DNA from: JAYZDP01 sp036337765
GTDB taxonomy: Bacteria > Acidobacteriota > Thermoanaerobaculia > Multivoradales > Multivoraceae
Assembly (NCBI GenBank): GCA_036337765.1
Contig: JAYZDP010000193.1
Location: 1-6,125, forward strand
Length of the DNA stretch: 6,125 nt
Direction of reading: 5' to 3'
In this document: in pieces, positions 1 through 6,108 of the stretch
Position numbering within the stretch: the stretch's first letter is position 1
Layout: every line of letters starts with the position of its first letter
Position numbers and translations under genes: made by a program
The notes under the pieces: generated by a model
What the model was told of the DNA's origin: nothing
Database searches by the model: none
Seen by the model: only the letters and a program-made list of their open reading frames with translations

Positions 1-209
1 CACGGATCGGCGCGCGTCGCCCCGGTGCGGCCCGCGAGGTAGCCGACGCCGCCGGCCGAGGCTACCGTCCCGACTCCGGTCACCACCAGCGCGATGCCCA
101 CACTCGCGAATACCGGGTAGGCGGTGGCTGCCGGGTCTCGACGCAGCCCGAAGGCGTCGAGCAGGGGGCGGGCTTCACAGGACATGGCCACGGCGATGTG
201 CGTCGTCAT
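1..209 (-). CDS. Nucleoside phosphorylase / MTA-SAH nucleosidase-like protein, N-terminal part (runs off left edge)
   Basis: The first 69 codons of a gene that continues beyond position 1. The translation opens MTTHIAVAMSCEARPLL, followed by a YPVFAS strand and an ALVVTGVGTVASAGG stretch. This is the N-terminal pattern of the phosphorylase superfamily (purine nucleoside phosphorylases, MTA/SAH nucleosidases and related proteins): a beta strand, an EA-R segment, then a second strand leading into a Gly-rich G-x-G turn. Glu12 falls at the same position as the active-site Glu12 of E. coli MtnN (AMEEE there, AMSCE here), which suggests but does not prove a working N-ribosyl-cleaving enzyme. The substrate cannot be told from this fragment. 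The ATG at 209-207 overlaps the TGA of the upstream glycosyltransferase (ATGA), and GAGGG lies 5 bases before it at 215-219. Both support this start and suggest coupled translation as the third gene of the serC operon. The last partial codon begins TG. Family assignment is fairly sure; specific function is unknown. Confidence 0.72.
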   Translation of the reverse strand, partial: MTTHIAVAMSCEARPLLDAFGLRRDPAATAYPVFASVGIALVVTGVGTVASAGGVGYLAGRTGATRADP

Positions 210-1069
210 CGCGGCCCTCGACACGGCGAAGTGCCCTCGGTGAGGCGGCGCCGGCGCAGCTCCAGCTCCGCGACCTCCTCGACCCGGTTTCTCTTGCGCA
301 CACCCGCAAGATAGATGTCGAGCTTCTCTAGCGCAACGTCGCGGGCAGCCTGCCAGTCGATGGGGTCCAGCTCGGCCGCCGCCAATATTTTCTCCAGTGC
401 GGCGATCCGGAAGCGGTCCATGCCCTCGAACTGGCGCGAGAGCTGGCCGTCGTGGCCGCCATACTTGACGATCAGAGGTTCGTCGACGAGCACCACCTCG
501 TAGCGGGCGCAGACGCGCAGCCACAGATCGTAGTCCTCACAGGCCGGCAGGGTTTCGTCGAAGGTACCCACGTCCGAGAAAACGTCACGGTGGATCAACA
601 CCGACGACGGAGAAATCGCGCACAGCGGCAGACAGTCCCGGAACATCCGGCCCGAACACTTGCGATGGCGGTGGCCCGGGTTCACACGACGACCGTTGCG
701 GATCCAGATCTCGTCGGTGTGGCAAACGCGCAACTCGCTCGATTCGCTGAGCGACTCAAGCTGCCGTTCGAGCTTGTGAGGATGCCACTCGTCGTCGCTG
801 TCGAGGAAGCCGATCCAAGAGCCGCGGGCCTGGGCAACGCCACGGTTTCGGGCCGCACTGACCCCCCTTCGCTCCTGCACCAGACAGCGAGCACGGGGAT
901 ACCGGTCCGCGACGAACTCCTCGGTACCGTCGGTCGAGCCGTCGTCAACGACCAGGACCTCTCCCGCAGGGGTGCTCTGCGCGAAGACAGAGTCCAGCGC
1001 TCGCGAAAGCGTATGGGCGCGATCGAAGGTCGGGACGATGACGCTTACGTCGCGGCCCGAGATCGGCAT
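206..1069 (-). CDS. Family 2 glycosyltransferase (GT-A fold), 287 aa
   Basis: Transfers a sugar from a nucleotide-sugar donor to an unknown acceptor, probably in cell-surface polysaccharide or glycolipid synthesis (inferred from the family). Visible GT2 landmarks in order: VSVIVPTFDRAHTL at residues 8-21; VVDDGSTDGT at 40-49, which contacts the nucleotide; GVSAARNRG at 69-77; the metal-binding DxD in FLDSDDEW at 88-95; ISPSSVLIHRDVF at 152-164; and CEDYDLWLRV at 177-186, carrying the likely catalytic acidic pair. A YGGHDGQLS segment at 203-211 is typical of this subgroup. The C-terminal 70 residues look helical and charged. I see no membrane segment or signal peptide, so it is probably cytosolic or loosely attached to the inner membrane. 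The ATG at 1069 is the only possible start, because the in-frame codon 12 bases upstream is the serC stop. AGGA directly abuts the ATG, so there is no properly spaced Shine-Dalgarno; translation probably depends on ribosomes finishing serC. Donor and acceptor are unknown. Confidence 0.93.
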   Translation of the reverse strand: MPISGRDVSVIVPTFDRAHTLSRALDSVFAQSTPAGEVLVVDDGSTDGTEEFVADRYPRARCLVQERRGVSAARNRGVAQARGSWIGFLDSDDEWHPHKLERQLESLSESSELRVCHTDEIWIRNGRRVNPGHRHRKCSGRMFRDCLPLCAISPSSVLIHRDVFSDVGTFDETLPACEDYDLWLRVCARYEVVLVDEPLIVKYGGHDGQLSRQFEGMDRFRIAALEKILAAAELDPIDWQAARDVALEKLDIYLAGVRKRNRVEEVAELELRRRRLTEGTSPCRGPR

Positions 1070-1081
1070 TCCTGCAGCATG

Positions 1082-2182
1082 CTAGCGGGACCCACGAAAG
1101 GTGATCATGAAGTCCCGTAGGGCCTCGACCCCCGCAACCGGCATGGCGTTATAGATCGACGCACGGACGCCACCCACCGAGCGGTGTCCCTTGAGCTGAT
1201 GAAGGCCGGCATCGCGCGCCTCGGAGAGAAAGGCTGCGCCGGTCTCGTCGTCCGGGAGACGGAAAGTGACGTTCATGAGCGAACGGCTCGCCGGCTCTGC
1301 ATGACCGGAGTAGAAGCCGTCGGACGAGTCGAGCACCTCGTAGAGCAGGCTTGCTTTAGCGGCGTTGTGCGTGGCCACGGCATCCAGACCGCCCATGTCT
1401 CGCATCAGCCAGCGCGTCACCAGCATCAGGATGTAGATCGCGAAGACCGGAGGTGTATTGACCAGGCTGCGTTGCCGAGCGTAGAGCCCGTAGTCGAGCA
1501 TGGTGTGCAGTTCGCCGTCCGTGCGTAGCAGATCGTCGCGCACGATGACCGCGGTCAGACCGGCCGCGCCGGCGTTTTTCTGCGCGCAGGCGTAGAGCAG
1601 GCCGTAGCGATCGATCGGGATCGGACGGGACAGGAAGTCCGACGACGTGTCGCAGACCAGAGGCACCTCACCCACCGCGGGCTCAGCGGGGAACTGGACG
1701 CCCTGAATGGTCTCGTTCGAGGTGTAGTGGATGTAGGCCGCCAGCGGGTCGAGGTCGAGCTCCTCGTTGGTGGGCACGCGGCAAAAGTCGACACCGCTCC
1801 CGTCCCAGGCCAGACTGACCTCACCCTCTCGGCGCGCCTCGTCGATCGCCTTCTTGCCCCATGATCCGGTGAGGACGTACTGGGCACTCGTTCCACGACC
1901 GTAAAGCAGATTGAGGGGTACGAGCGAGAACTGCAGCCGTCCCCCACCCTGCATGAAGAGCACCCGGTAGTTGTCGGGGATCGACAACAACAAACGCAGG
2001 TTGGCTTCGGTCTCGTCGAGGATGTCGTCCATCGTCGGCGACCGATGGCTGATCTCCAGGATCGAGGCTCCCGCACCCGGATAGGCCAGTATGTCCCGCT
2101 GGATCTGTTCAAGAACAGACAGGGGCAGCGTCGCCGGCCCCGGAGAGAAATTGAAGACGCGCTGTTTGGCTCGATCGCTCAT
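1082..2182 (-). CDS. serC: Phosphoserine aminotransferase SerC, 366 aa
   Basis: A PLP enzyme that converts 3-phosphohydroxypyruvate plus glutamate to O-phosphoserine and 2-oxoglutarate, the second step of serine synthesis. SerC enzymes can also serve the pyridoxal phosphate route. It is a full-length class V aminotransferase. Landmarks: FNFSPGPATLP at residues 10-20; the substrate-contacting ISHRS at 44-48; the phosphate-cup QGGGRLQF at 78-85, as in E. coli SerC (GGGR); HYTSNETIQGVQF at 152-164; Asp178 in VCDTSSDF, which holds the pyridine nitrogen; the Schiff-base Lys202 in AQKNAGAAG; NTPP at 242-245; MNVTFRLP at 303-310; and KGHRSVGGVRAS at 331-342. In AQKNAGAAG, Ala replaces the usual Pro after the Gly, a mild change. 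The start is well fixed: GGAGGTGA lies at 2189-2196, with 9 bases from GGAGG to the ATG. It is the first gene of an operon with the glycosyltransferase and phosphorylase downstream. No serA is seen in the window. Confidence 0.97.
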   Translation of the reverse strand: MSDRAKQRVFNFSPGPATLPLSVLEQIQRDILAYPGAGASILEISHRSPTMDDILDETEANLRLLLSIPDNYRVLFMQGGGRLQFSLVPLNLLYGRGTSAQYVLTGSWGKKAIDEARREGEVSLAWDGSGVDFCRVPTNEELDLDPLAAYIHYTSNETIQGVQFPAEPAVGEVPLVCDTSSDFLSRPIPIDRYGLLYACAQKNAGAAGLTAVIVRDDLLRTDGELHTMLDYGLYARQRSLVNTPPVFAIYILMLVTRWLMRDMGGLDAVATHNAAKASLLYEVLDSSDGFYSGHAEPASRSLMNVTFRLPDDETGAAFLSEARDAGLHQLKGHRSVGGVRASIYNAMPVAGVEALRDFMITFRGSR

Positions 2183-2188
2183 GATGTG

Positions 2189-2222
2189 TCACCTCCGCGG
2201 CGAGACGTGTCGCCAAGGCGAC
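2189..2222 (-). promoter_or_regulatory. serC leader: Shine-Dalgarno and two competing hairpins
   Basis: Read on the minus strand, GTCGCC-TT-GGCGAC (2222-2209) folds into a tight stem that, as RNA, has a CUUG tetraloop. Its 3' arm, GGCGA (2214-2210), can instead pair with TCGCC (2203-2199) across a 6-base loop, CACGTC. The two stems cannot form together. The second stem ends only 2 bases before the strong Shine-Dalgarno GGAGGTGA (2196-2189), so the choice of stem could affect ribosome access. The pairings are seen directly; a regulatory role is inferred. A serC leader RNA motif has been described in Alphaproteobacteria, but I cannot tell whether this matches it. Confidence 0.4.
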
Positions 2223-2236
2223 CAGACAGGCAGCAG

Positions 2237-2265
2237 AGCGTATCGGAGCCACCTCCGACCAACAA
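2237..2265 (-). promoter_or_regulatory. Possible serC promoter (weak match)
   Basis: On the minus strand TTGTTG (2265-2260) and TACGCT (2242-2237) are separated by exactly 17 bases. Each matches three of six positions of the sigma-70 consensus, including TTG of the -35 box and the most conserved T, A and final T of the -10 box. Transcription would begin near 2230, giving a leader of roughly 48 bases before serC. In a high-GC genome such matches arise by chance, so this is a suggestion only. Confidence 0.3.
2243..2258. repeat. Perfect inverted repeat in the serC promoter region (possible operator)
   Basis: TCGGAG at 2243-2248 and CTCCGA at 2253-2258 are perfect 6-base inverted arms around the 4-base centre CCAC. 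The repeat fills 16 of the 17 spacer bases of the possible serC promoter, a place where a bound repressor would block RNA polymerase. It might equally act on the divergent gene. The regulator is unknown. Confidence 0.4.
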
Positions 2266-2328
2266 GACACAGTTAGCGACCGTCAGATCGAGCCCGGGAC
2301 CGAAGAGCGGCTCCGGTAGGATCGCTGA

Positions 2329-4329
2329 ATGGCCACCCTGCGCACCGCCTGCCCGCTCGACTGCCCCGACGCCTGCTCGCTCGCCGTCGAGGTCGAAAAC
2401 GGCATCGCCACGCGCATCGACGCCACCCTCGACAACACCTTCACCCAGGGATTCATCTGCTCGAAGGTGCGTCGTTTTCCGCGCCGCGTCTACGGCGACG
2501 CCCGCCTCCGCAGCCCGCTGCGCCGAATCGGCGCCAAAGGCGAAGGACGGTTCGAAGAGATCGGGTGGAGCGAGGCCTACGACGCCATCGCCGACGCGAT
2601 CGAGCGGGTGCGCGATCAAGCCGGAGCAGAAGCAATCCTGCCGCTGTCCTACGGCGGCTCCAACGGCGCGCTCACCCAGGACACGACCGACGCGCGCTTC
2701 TTCGCCCGCCTGGGCGCCTCGCGACTCAAGCGTAGCGTCTGTGCCGCCGCTACCGGCGCCGCCATTTCGGGGATCTATGCCTCGATGCCCGGAGTCGCCC
2801 CGGAGGACTACCCCGAGGCCGCGCTGATCGTCGTCTGGGGCGCCAATCCTTCGGCCGCGAACATCCACCTGGTGCCGATCCTTCAACGCGCGCAGCGCGC
2901 CGGCACGATCCTGGTGGTCATCGATCCGCGCCGCACCCCGCTCGCCGCCAAGGCCGATCTCCACCTGCAGCTGCACCCGGGCACGGATCTGCCCGTTGCG
3001 CTGAGCCTGCACCGCTGGCTGTTCGAGTCGGGGGCGGCCGATCGCTCCTTCATCGAGGGCCATACGCGCGGCAGCGACGCGCTGTCGCGGCGGTCCTCCG
3101 AGTGGAGCTTCGAGCGCGCGGCCGACCTCGCCGGAGTCGACGCGTCCGATCTCGACTGGCTCGCACGGAGCTACGCAAAGGCATCTCCGGCGCTGATCCG
3201 GTGTGGTTGGGGCTTGGAGCGCAATCGCAACGGCGGCTCGGCGGTCGCTGCGGTCCTGGCCCTGCCGGCGGTCGCGGGCAAATTCGGGGTCAGGGGCGGC
3301 GGTTACACCCTGAGCAACTCGCGATCGATCCCGCTGCGCTCCGACCGCGCCGCCGCAGCCCGCGAGGCGCAGACCCGAATCGTGAACATGAACCATGTTG
3401 GACGGCTGCTCAACGGCGACGAAGGCCCGCCGGTGGACCTGCTCTTCGTATACAACAACAACCCCGTCGCCACCTTGCCCGATCAGGAGGCGGTCAAACG
3501 GGGCCTCGCCCGTGAGGATCTCTTCACCGTGGTCTTCGATCAGGTACACACGGACACCGTGCCCTTCGCCGACATCGTGCTGCCGGCTACGACCTTCCTC
3601 GAGCATCACGACCTGCGCGTCGCCTACGGGCCGCACCTAGCGCAGGACGTCACGCCAATTGTCGACCGCGTAGGCGAGGCAAAGCCGAACTACGAGGTCT
3701 TCGAGGCGCTCTGTGACCGCCTCGGGCTCGATCAGCCCGACGACCCTCTCGGCGTCGAGGGCTTGAGGCGCGCCCTGGCCTCGGACAGGCCGAGGATCCT
3801 CGAAGATCTGGCAGCGACAGGCCTCGTCGTTCCCGAGACCGGCGGCCGGCCGGTGCAGATGGTCGATCTTAAGCCCGACACTCCCGACGGTCGCATCGAT
3901 CTCTTCCCGGAACATCTCGATCGCGAGGCTCCGGAGGGCCTGTACGCCTACCAGCCCGATCCCGCCACCCACGACTATCCGCTCGCGCTGCTGTCGCCGT
4001 CGACTCACCGCACCACCAACTCGAGCCTCGGCGAGCTCTATCGCGACCAGGCCGTGCTCGAGATGGCAACCGCTGACGCGAATCCCCGTGGCTTGGCCAG
4101 TGGAGATCTGGTGCGCATCCACAACCGACTTGGCGAGGTGCACTGCGCGGTCCGCCTCAGCCCAAACCTCCGCCCGGGGGTGGTCGTTCTACCGAAGGGC
4201 ATCTGGTCGCACAACACACGCAACGGTGCGACCTCCAACGCCCTGGTCAACGACTCGCTCACCGACCTGGGCGGCGGCGCCACATTCAACGACTGTCGAG
4301 TCGAAGTCGTCGGGTTGGTGAATCCCTAG
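2329..4329 (+). CDS. Molybdopterin / [4Fe-4S] oxidoreductase, DMSO-reductase superfamily, 666 aa
   Basis: Likely a cytoplasmic redox enzyme with a bis-pyranopterin guanine dinucleotide molybdenum (or tungsten) cofactor and one [4Fe-4S] cluster; the substrate is unknown. Cys8, Cys12, Cys16 and Cys44 give the N-terminal cluster motif C-x3-C-x3-C-x27-C (CPLDCPDAC then GFICSK). Cys138 in RSVCAAATG is at about the place where this superfamily supplies the metal ligand, so it is the candidate ligand. Cofactor-binding landmarks follow: VVWGANPSAANIH (168-180), VIDPRRT (197-203), LHPGTDLP (215-222), YNNNPVATLPDQ (375-386) and FADIVLPATTFLE (413-425). The C-terminal dinucleotide-binding domain (about 548-666) carries GLASGDLVRI and LPKGIWS. 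There is no twin-arginine signal, so export is unlikely. It resembles the uncharacterised MopB_3-type group more than nitrate reductases or formate dehydrogenases. It is preceded by AGGA 7 bases upstream. No electron-transfer, membrane-anchor or FdhD-type gene adjoins it. Family sure, reaction not. Confidence 0.93.
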   Translation: MATLRTACPLDCPDACSLAVEVENGIATRIDATLDNTFTQGFICSKVRRFPRRVYGDARLRSPLRRIGAKGEGRFEEIGWSEAYDAIADAIERVRDQAGAEAILPLSYGGSNGALTQDTTDARFFARLGASRLKRSVCAAATGAAISGIYASMPGVAPEDYPEAALIVVWGANPSAANIHLVPILQRAQRAGTILVVIDPRRTPLAAKADLHLQLHPGTDLPVALSLHRWLFESGAADRSFIEGHTRGSDALSRRSSEWSFERAADLAGVDASDLDWLARSYAKASPALIRCGWGLERNRNGGSAVAAVLALPAVAGKFGVRGGGYTLSNSRSIPLRSDRAAAAREAQTRIVNMNHVGRLLNGDEGPPVDLLFVYNNNPVATLPDQEAVKRGLAREDLFTVVFDQVHTDTVPFADIVLPATTFLEHHDLRVAYGPHLAQDVTPIVDRVGEAKPNYEVFEALCDRLGLDQPDDPLGVEGLRRALASDRPRILEDLAATGLVVPETGGRPVQMVDLKPDTPDGRIDLFPEHLDREAPEGLYAYQPDPATHDYPLALLSPSTHRTTNSSLGELYRDQAVLEMATADANPRGLASGDLVRIHNRLGEVHCAVRLSPNLRPGVVVLPKGIWSHNTRNGATSNALVNDSLTDLGGGATFNDCRVEVVGLVNP

Positions 4330-4333
4330 CGCA

Positions 4334-5401
4334 TCACGTGCGATCAAGCCGCCGTCGACGCTCCTCGAAGTCGAGGCGGCCGAGCTCTTTGACCGCAGCG
4401 TGGAAGGCGGAGAGGTCCCCGTCGAGACTAGCTAGAAGGCGCTGAAACTCGGGCACCAAGGTGCTGTAGGTACCGACCGAGGCGAGGTGTGCGTTGTTGA
4501 GGTCCTGCTCGAACCACGCGTCGTAGCCGGGATAGCCGGCCCACTCCCCATCCCGTAGACCCCGGTACTCGGCGACGAGCGCCGCAATGGCATCCGCCTT
4601 GCGGGCGCGCTTGTTGTCGTCGCTGAGCTTCGCGTCGGCATAGATCGGCAGCAGGCGGTCCCGACAGGCGGCGACCAGAGCCGAGAAGTCCGCCTGCCGC
4701 TCGCGGCGAATCCTCGCTGTTTCCAAAACGGCCTGAGCTGCATCGGTGTCGAGGAAGCGCTCCAGGCCCGCGAGTTCGACCGTCGTCGCGTAGGACTCGT
4801 TGAAGGCGGAGTCACCTTTGACGTAGACCTTCTCGTGAGCAAGCTCGTGAAACAGCAGCGCCGCCAGGCTCGATTCGGACCGATCGAGAAAAGTGCTCAG
4901 GACCGGGTCGCGGAACCAACCGAGGGTGGAGTAAGCGGCTACCCCGTCCACGGTCGTGTCGTAGCCCTCCTCGTCGAGCCGGGACGCGAAGCGCGCGGCC
5001 TTCTCGCGCTTGAAATAGCCGCGATAGGCGACGCAGCCGACGACCGGAAAGCACCAGGTCTTCGCGTCCACCGAGAACTCCTCCGCCGCCACGACGTTGT
5101 AGACCACGTGCTCCCGATCCAGCTCGACATAGGAGCGGTAGCTGCCGTTGTCGGGGAGGTCGAGCTCGCTCGAGGCGAAGTCTCGCATCTGGGCAACGCG
5201 CTCGAGCTTGCTGCGCAGGTCTCGATCGGCACGGGGATCGTCGAGAATCGACTCGAAGGAGCGCCGCTTGACCAGAATGGAGAGCTGGCCGCGAATCGAC
5301 TGACCGTAGTAGCCGGCGCTCGTGCAGCCAGCGGCGGCAATCACCACGACCACGAGCGCTACGCACAGCCCCTTCATCCAGCGAATCCTTCGCCTCCTCA
5401 T
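4334..5401 (-). CDS. Putative zinc aminopeptidase lipoprotein (COG4324 / PF10023 type), about 355 aa
   Basis: A predicted membrane-anchored metallopeptidase. From the ATG at 5401, a basic RRRRIRWMK segment precedes a hydrophobic stretch ending IAAAGC, a lipobox with the lipidated Cys at residue 26. The mature protein opens with GYYGQSIRGQL, as is usual in this family. HELAH at 185-189 is an HExxH zinc motif, followed by NESYATTVE at 201-209, which should supply the third ligand. Cys117 and Cys123 in WCFPVVGC could form a disulfide, fitting a periplasmic location. Start choice: this ATG overlaps the TGA of the upstream hydrolase (ATGA), implying coupled translation. An ATG at 5377 has a better ribosome site (AAGGA, 8 bases upstream) and gives a compact 18-residue signal peptide; it is a serious alternative. 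A TTG at 5422 also extends the frame but is unlikely. Peptidase activity is inferred from family and motif; the natural substrate is unknown. The end lies 4 bases from the end of the convergent molybdoenzyme gene. Confidence 0.9.
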   Translation of the reverse strand: MRRRRIRWMKGLCVALVVVVIAAAGCTSAGYYGQSIRGQLSILVKRRSFESILDDPRADRDLRSKLERVAQMRDFASSELDLPDNGSYRSYVELDREHVVYNVVAAEEFSVDAKTWCFPVVGCVAYRGYFKREKAARFASRLDEEGYDTTVDGVAAYSTLGWFRDPVLSTFLDRSESSLAALLFHELAHEKVYVKGDSAFNESYATTVELAGLERFLDTDAAQAVLETARIRRERQADFSALVAACRDRLLPIYADAKLSDDNKRARKADAIAALVAEYRGLRDGEWAGYPGYDAWFEQDLNNAHLASVGTYSTLVPEFQRLLASLDGDLSAFHAAVKELGRLDFEERRRRLDRT

Positions 5402-6108
5402 ACCTGAAGCAGGGTCTCGCAAAGCTCGTCGACGGCCGAATAGAACGGTGAGTGGTCGGCGTCGACTGAAAAGACCGCCTCGCAGGGGTGCGTCGCCACC
5501 ATCCTGCGTTGCAGCTCAAGGGGCACGGCCCGATCGTCGAGACACTCGATGTAGACCCGCGGCAGACCACCCGCACCGTGCATGGTGATCGAGATCTCTG
5601 AGCCGACCGGCTGGAGAGCCTGCGGCACTAGACGGGACAAAGCGCTCGCCGCGTCCTTGGGACTGCAGCGCCCGTAGAAGGCCGGGATCACGACGTCCTC
5701 ACGAACGGTTGCGGAGGCGCCGTCCGGCGCGACCTTCAGACCGTCGGCCAGAAGACTTGTGGGTTCTTGTGCCATCGTCGAGCTCAGGCTCTCGCCGCCG
5801 GTCAGGAAAGCGGCCAGATACACCAACACCCGGATCTTCATCGGCCGCTTCTCTGCGACCGCGGTGAGCACAATCCCCCCCATCGAGTGCCCGACCAGGG
5901 CCACCGGCTCGGTCTGCGCGTCGAGTACCTCGCAGATCCGGTCCGTGTAGCGGGCGAGGGTGACGTCCGCGATCGGCGTGGGGTCTTTCCCGTGCCCGGG
6001 AAGATCCGGAGCGACCACGGTGTGGCCCGCCGCCTCGAGCCTCGGCACGACACGCTCCCAGCACCACGAGCCGTGCCAGGCGCCGTGCACGAGAACGAAG
6101 GTGCTCAC
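5398..6108 (-). CDS. Alpha/beta hydrolase, plant methylesterase-like subgroup, 236 aa
   Basis: A serine hydrolase of the alpha/beta fold, probably an esterase acting on a small ester. The N-terminus FVLVHGAWHGSWCW (4-17) has the oxyanion-hole HG and closely resembles the subgroup that includes plant methylesterases and hydroxynitrile lyases. VVAPDLPGHG (31-40) is typical. The nucleophile is Ser75 in GHSMGG (73-78), the acid is probably Asp192 in CLDDRAVP (189-196), and the base is His219 in DADHSPFYS (216-224), so the triad is complete. There is no signal peptide, so it should be cytosolic. The start is a GTG at 6108, with GGGAA 7 bases upstream. No stop occurs in this frame before the window edge, so a longer N-terminus is possible, but family proteins usually begin just here. 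The gene overlaps the downstream peptidase by 4 bases, forming a minus-strand operon. Specific substrate unknown. Confidence 0.93.
   Translation of the reverse strand: MSTFVLVHGAWHGSWCWERVVPRLEAAGHTVVAPDLPGHGKDPTPIADVTLARYTDRICEVLDAQTEPVALVGHSMGGIVLTAVAEKRPMKIRVLVYLAAFLTGGESLSSTMAQEPTSLLADGLKVAPDGASATVREDVVIPAFYGRCSPKDAASALSRLVPQALQPVGSEISITMHGAGGLPRVYIECLDDRAVPLELQRRMVATHPCEAVFSVDADHSPFYSAVDELCETLLQV

Larger units (their letters stand above)
2183..2328. promoter_or_regulatory. Divergent intergenic region between serC and the molybdoenzyme gene
   Basis: This 146-base stretch must carry the start signals of both divergent genes. On the minus side it holds the serC Shine-Dalgarno, a hairpin-rich leader and a possible promoter, listed separately. 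On the plus side, AGGA at 2318-2321 sits 7 bases before the molybdoenzyme ATG and is a reasonable ribosome binding site. I could not find a convincing -35/-10 pair for the plus strand. No tRNA, small gene or transposon end is seen here. Confidence 0.7.

Noticed and set aside
452..1120. Plus-strand open frame of 222 codons
   Set aside because: It is antisense to the glycosyltransferase, whose DxD and other motifs are clear, and it has no domain of its own.
2045..2827. Plus-strand open frame of 260 codons spanning the serC start and the molybdoenzyme start
   Set aside because: It is Pro/Arg/Ser/Ala-rich shadow coding, overlaps two well-supported genes in other frames and crosses the intergenic region.
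2179..3636. Long minus-strand open frame (485 codons) opposite the molybdoenzyme, whose TGA even overlaps the serC ATG
   Set aside because: It lies antisense to a gene with intact iron-sulfur and molybdopterin motifs, has low-complexity Arg/Gly/Ala-rich content, shows no recognisable domain, and translates straight through the serC leader. Long antisense frames are common in high-GC DNA.
4330..4350. CACGTG-containing palindromic stretch at the convergent junction, considered as a terminator
   Set aside because: The arms are very short and no T-tract follows on either strand.
4835..5407. Plus-strand frame of 190 codons opposite the peptidase gene
   Set aside because: It is antisense to the HExxH lipoprotein gene and has no recognisable domain.
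4812..5576. Minus-strand 254-codon frame overlapping the hydrolase and peptidase
   Set aside because: It is an Arg-rich, out-of-frame copy of two genes with intact active-site motifs. It is not a frameshifted remnant, because both genes read through cleanly in their own frames.
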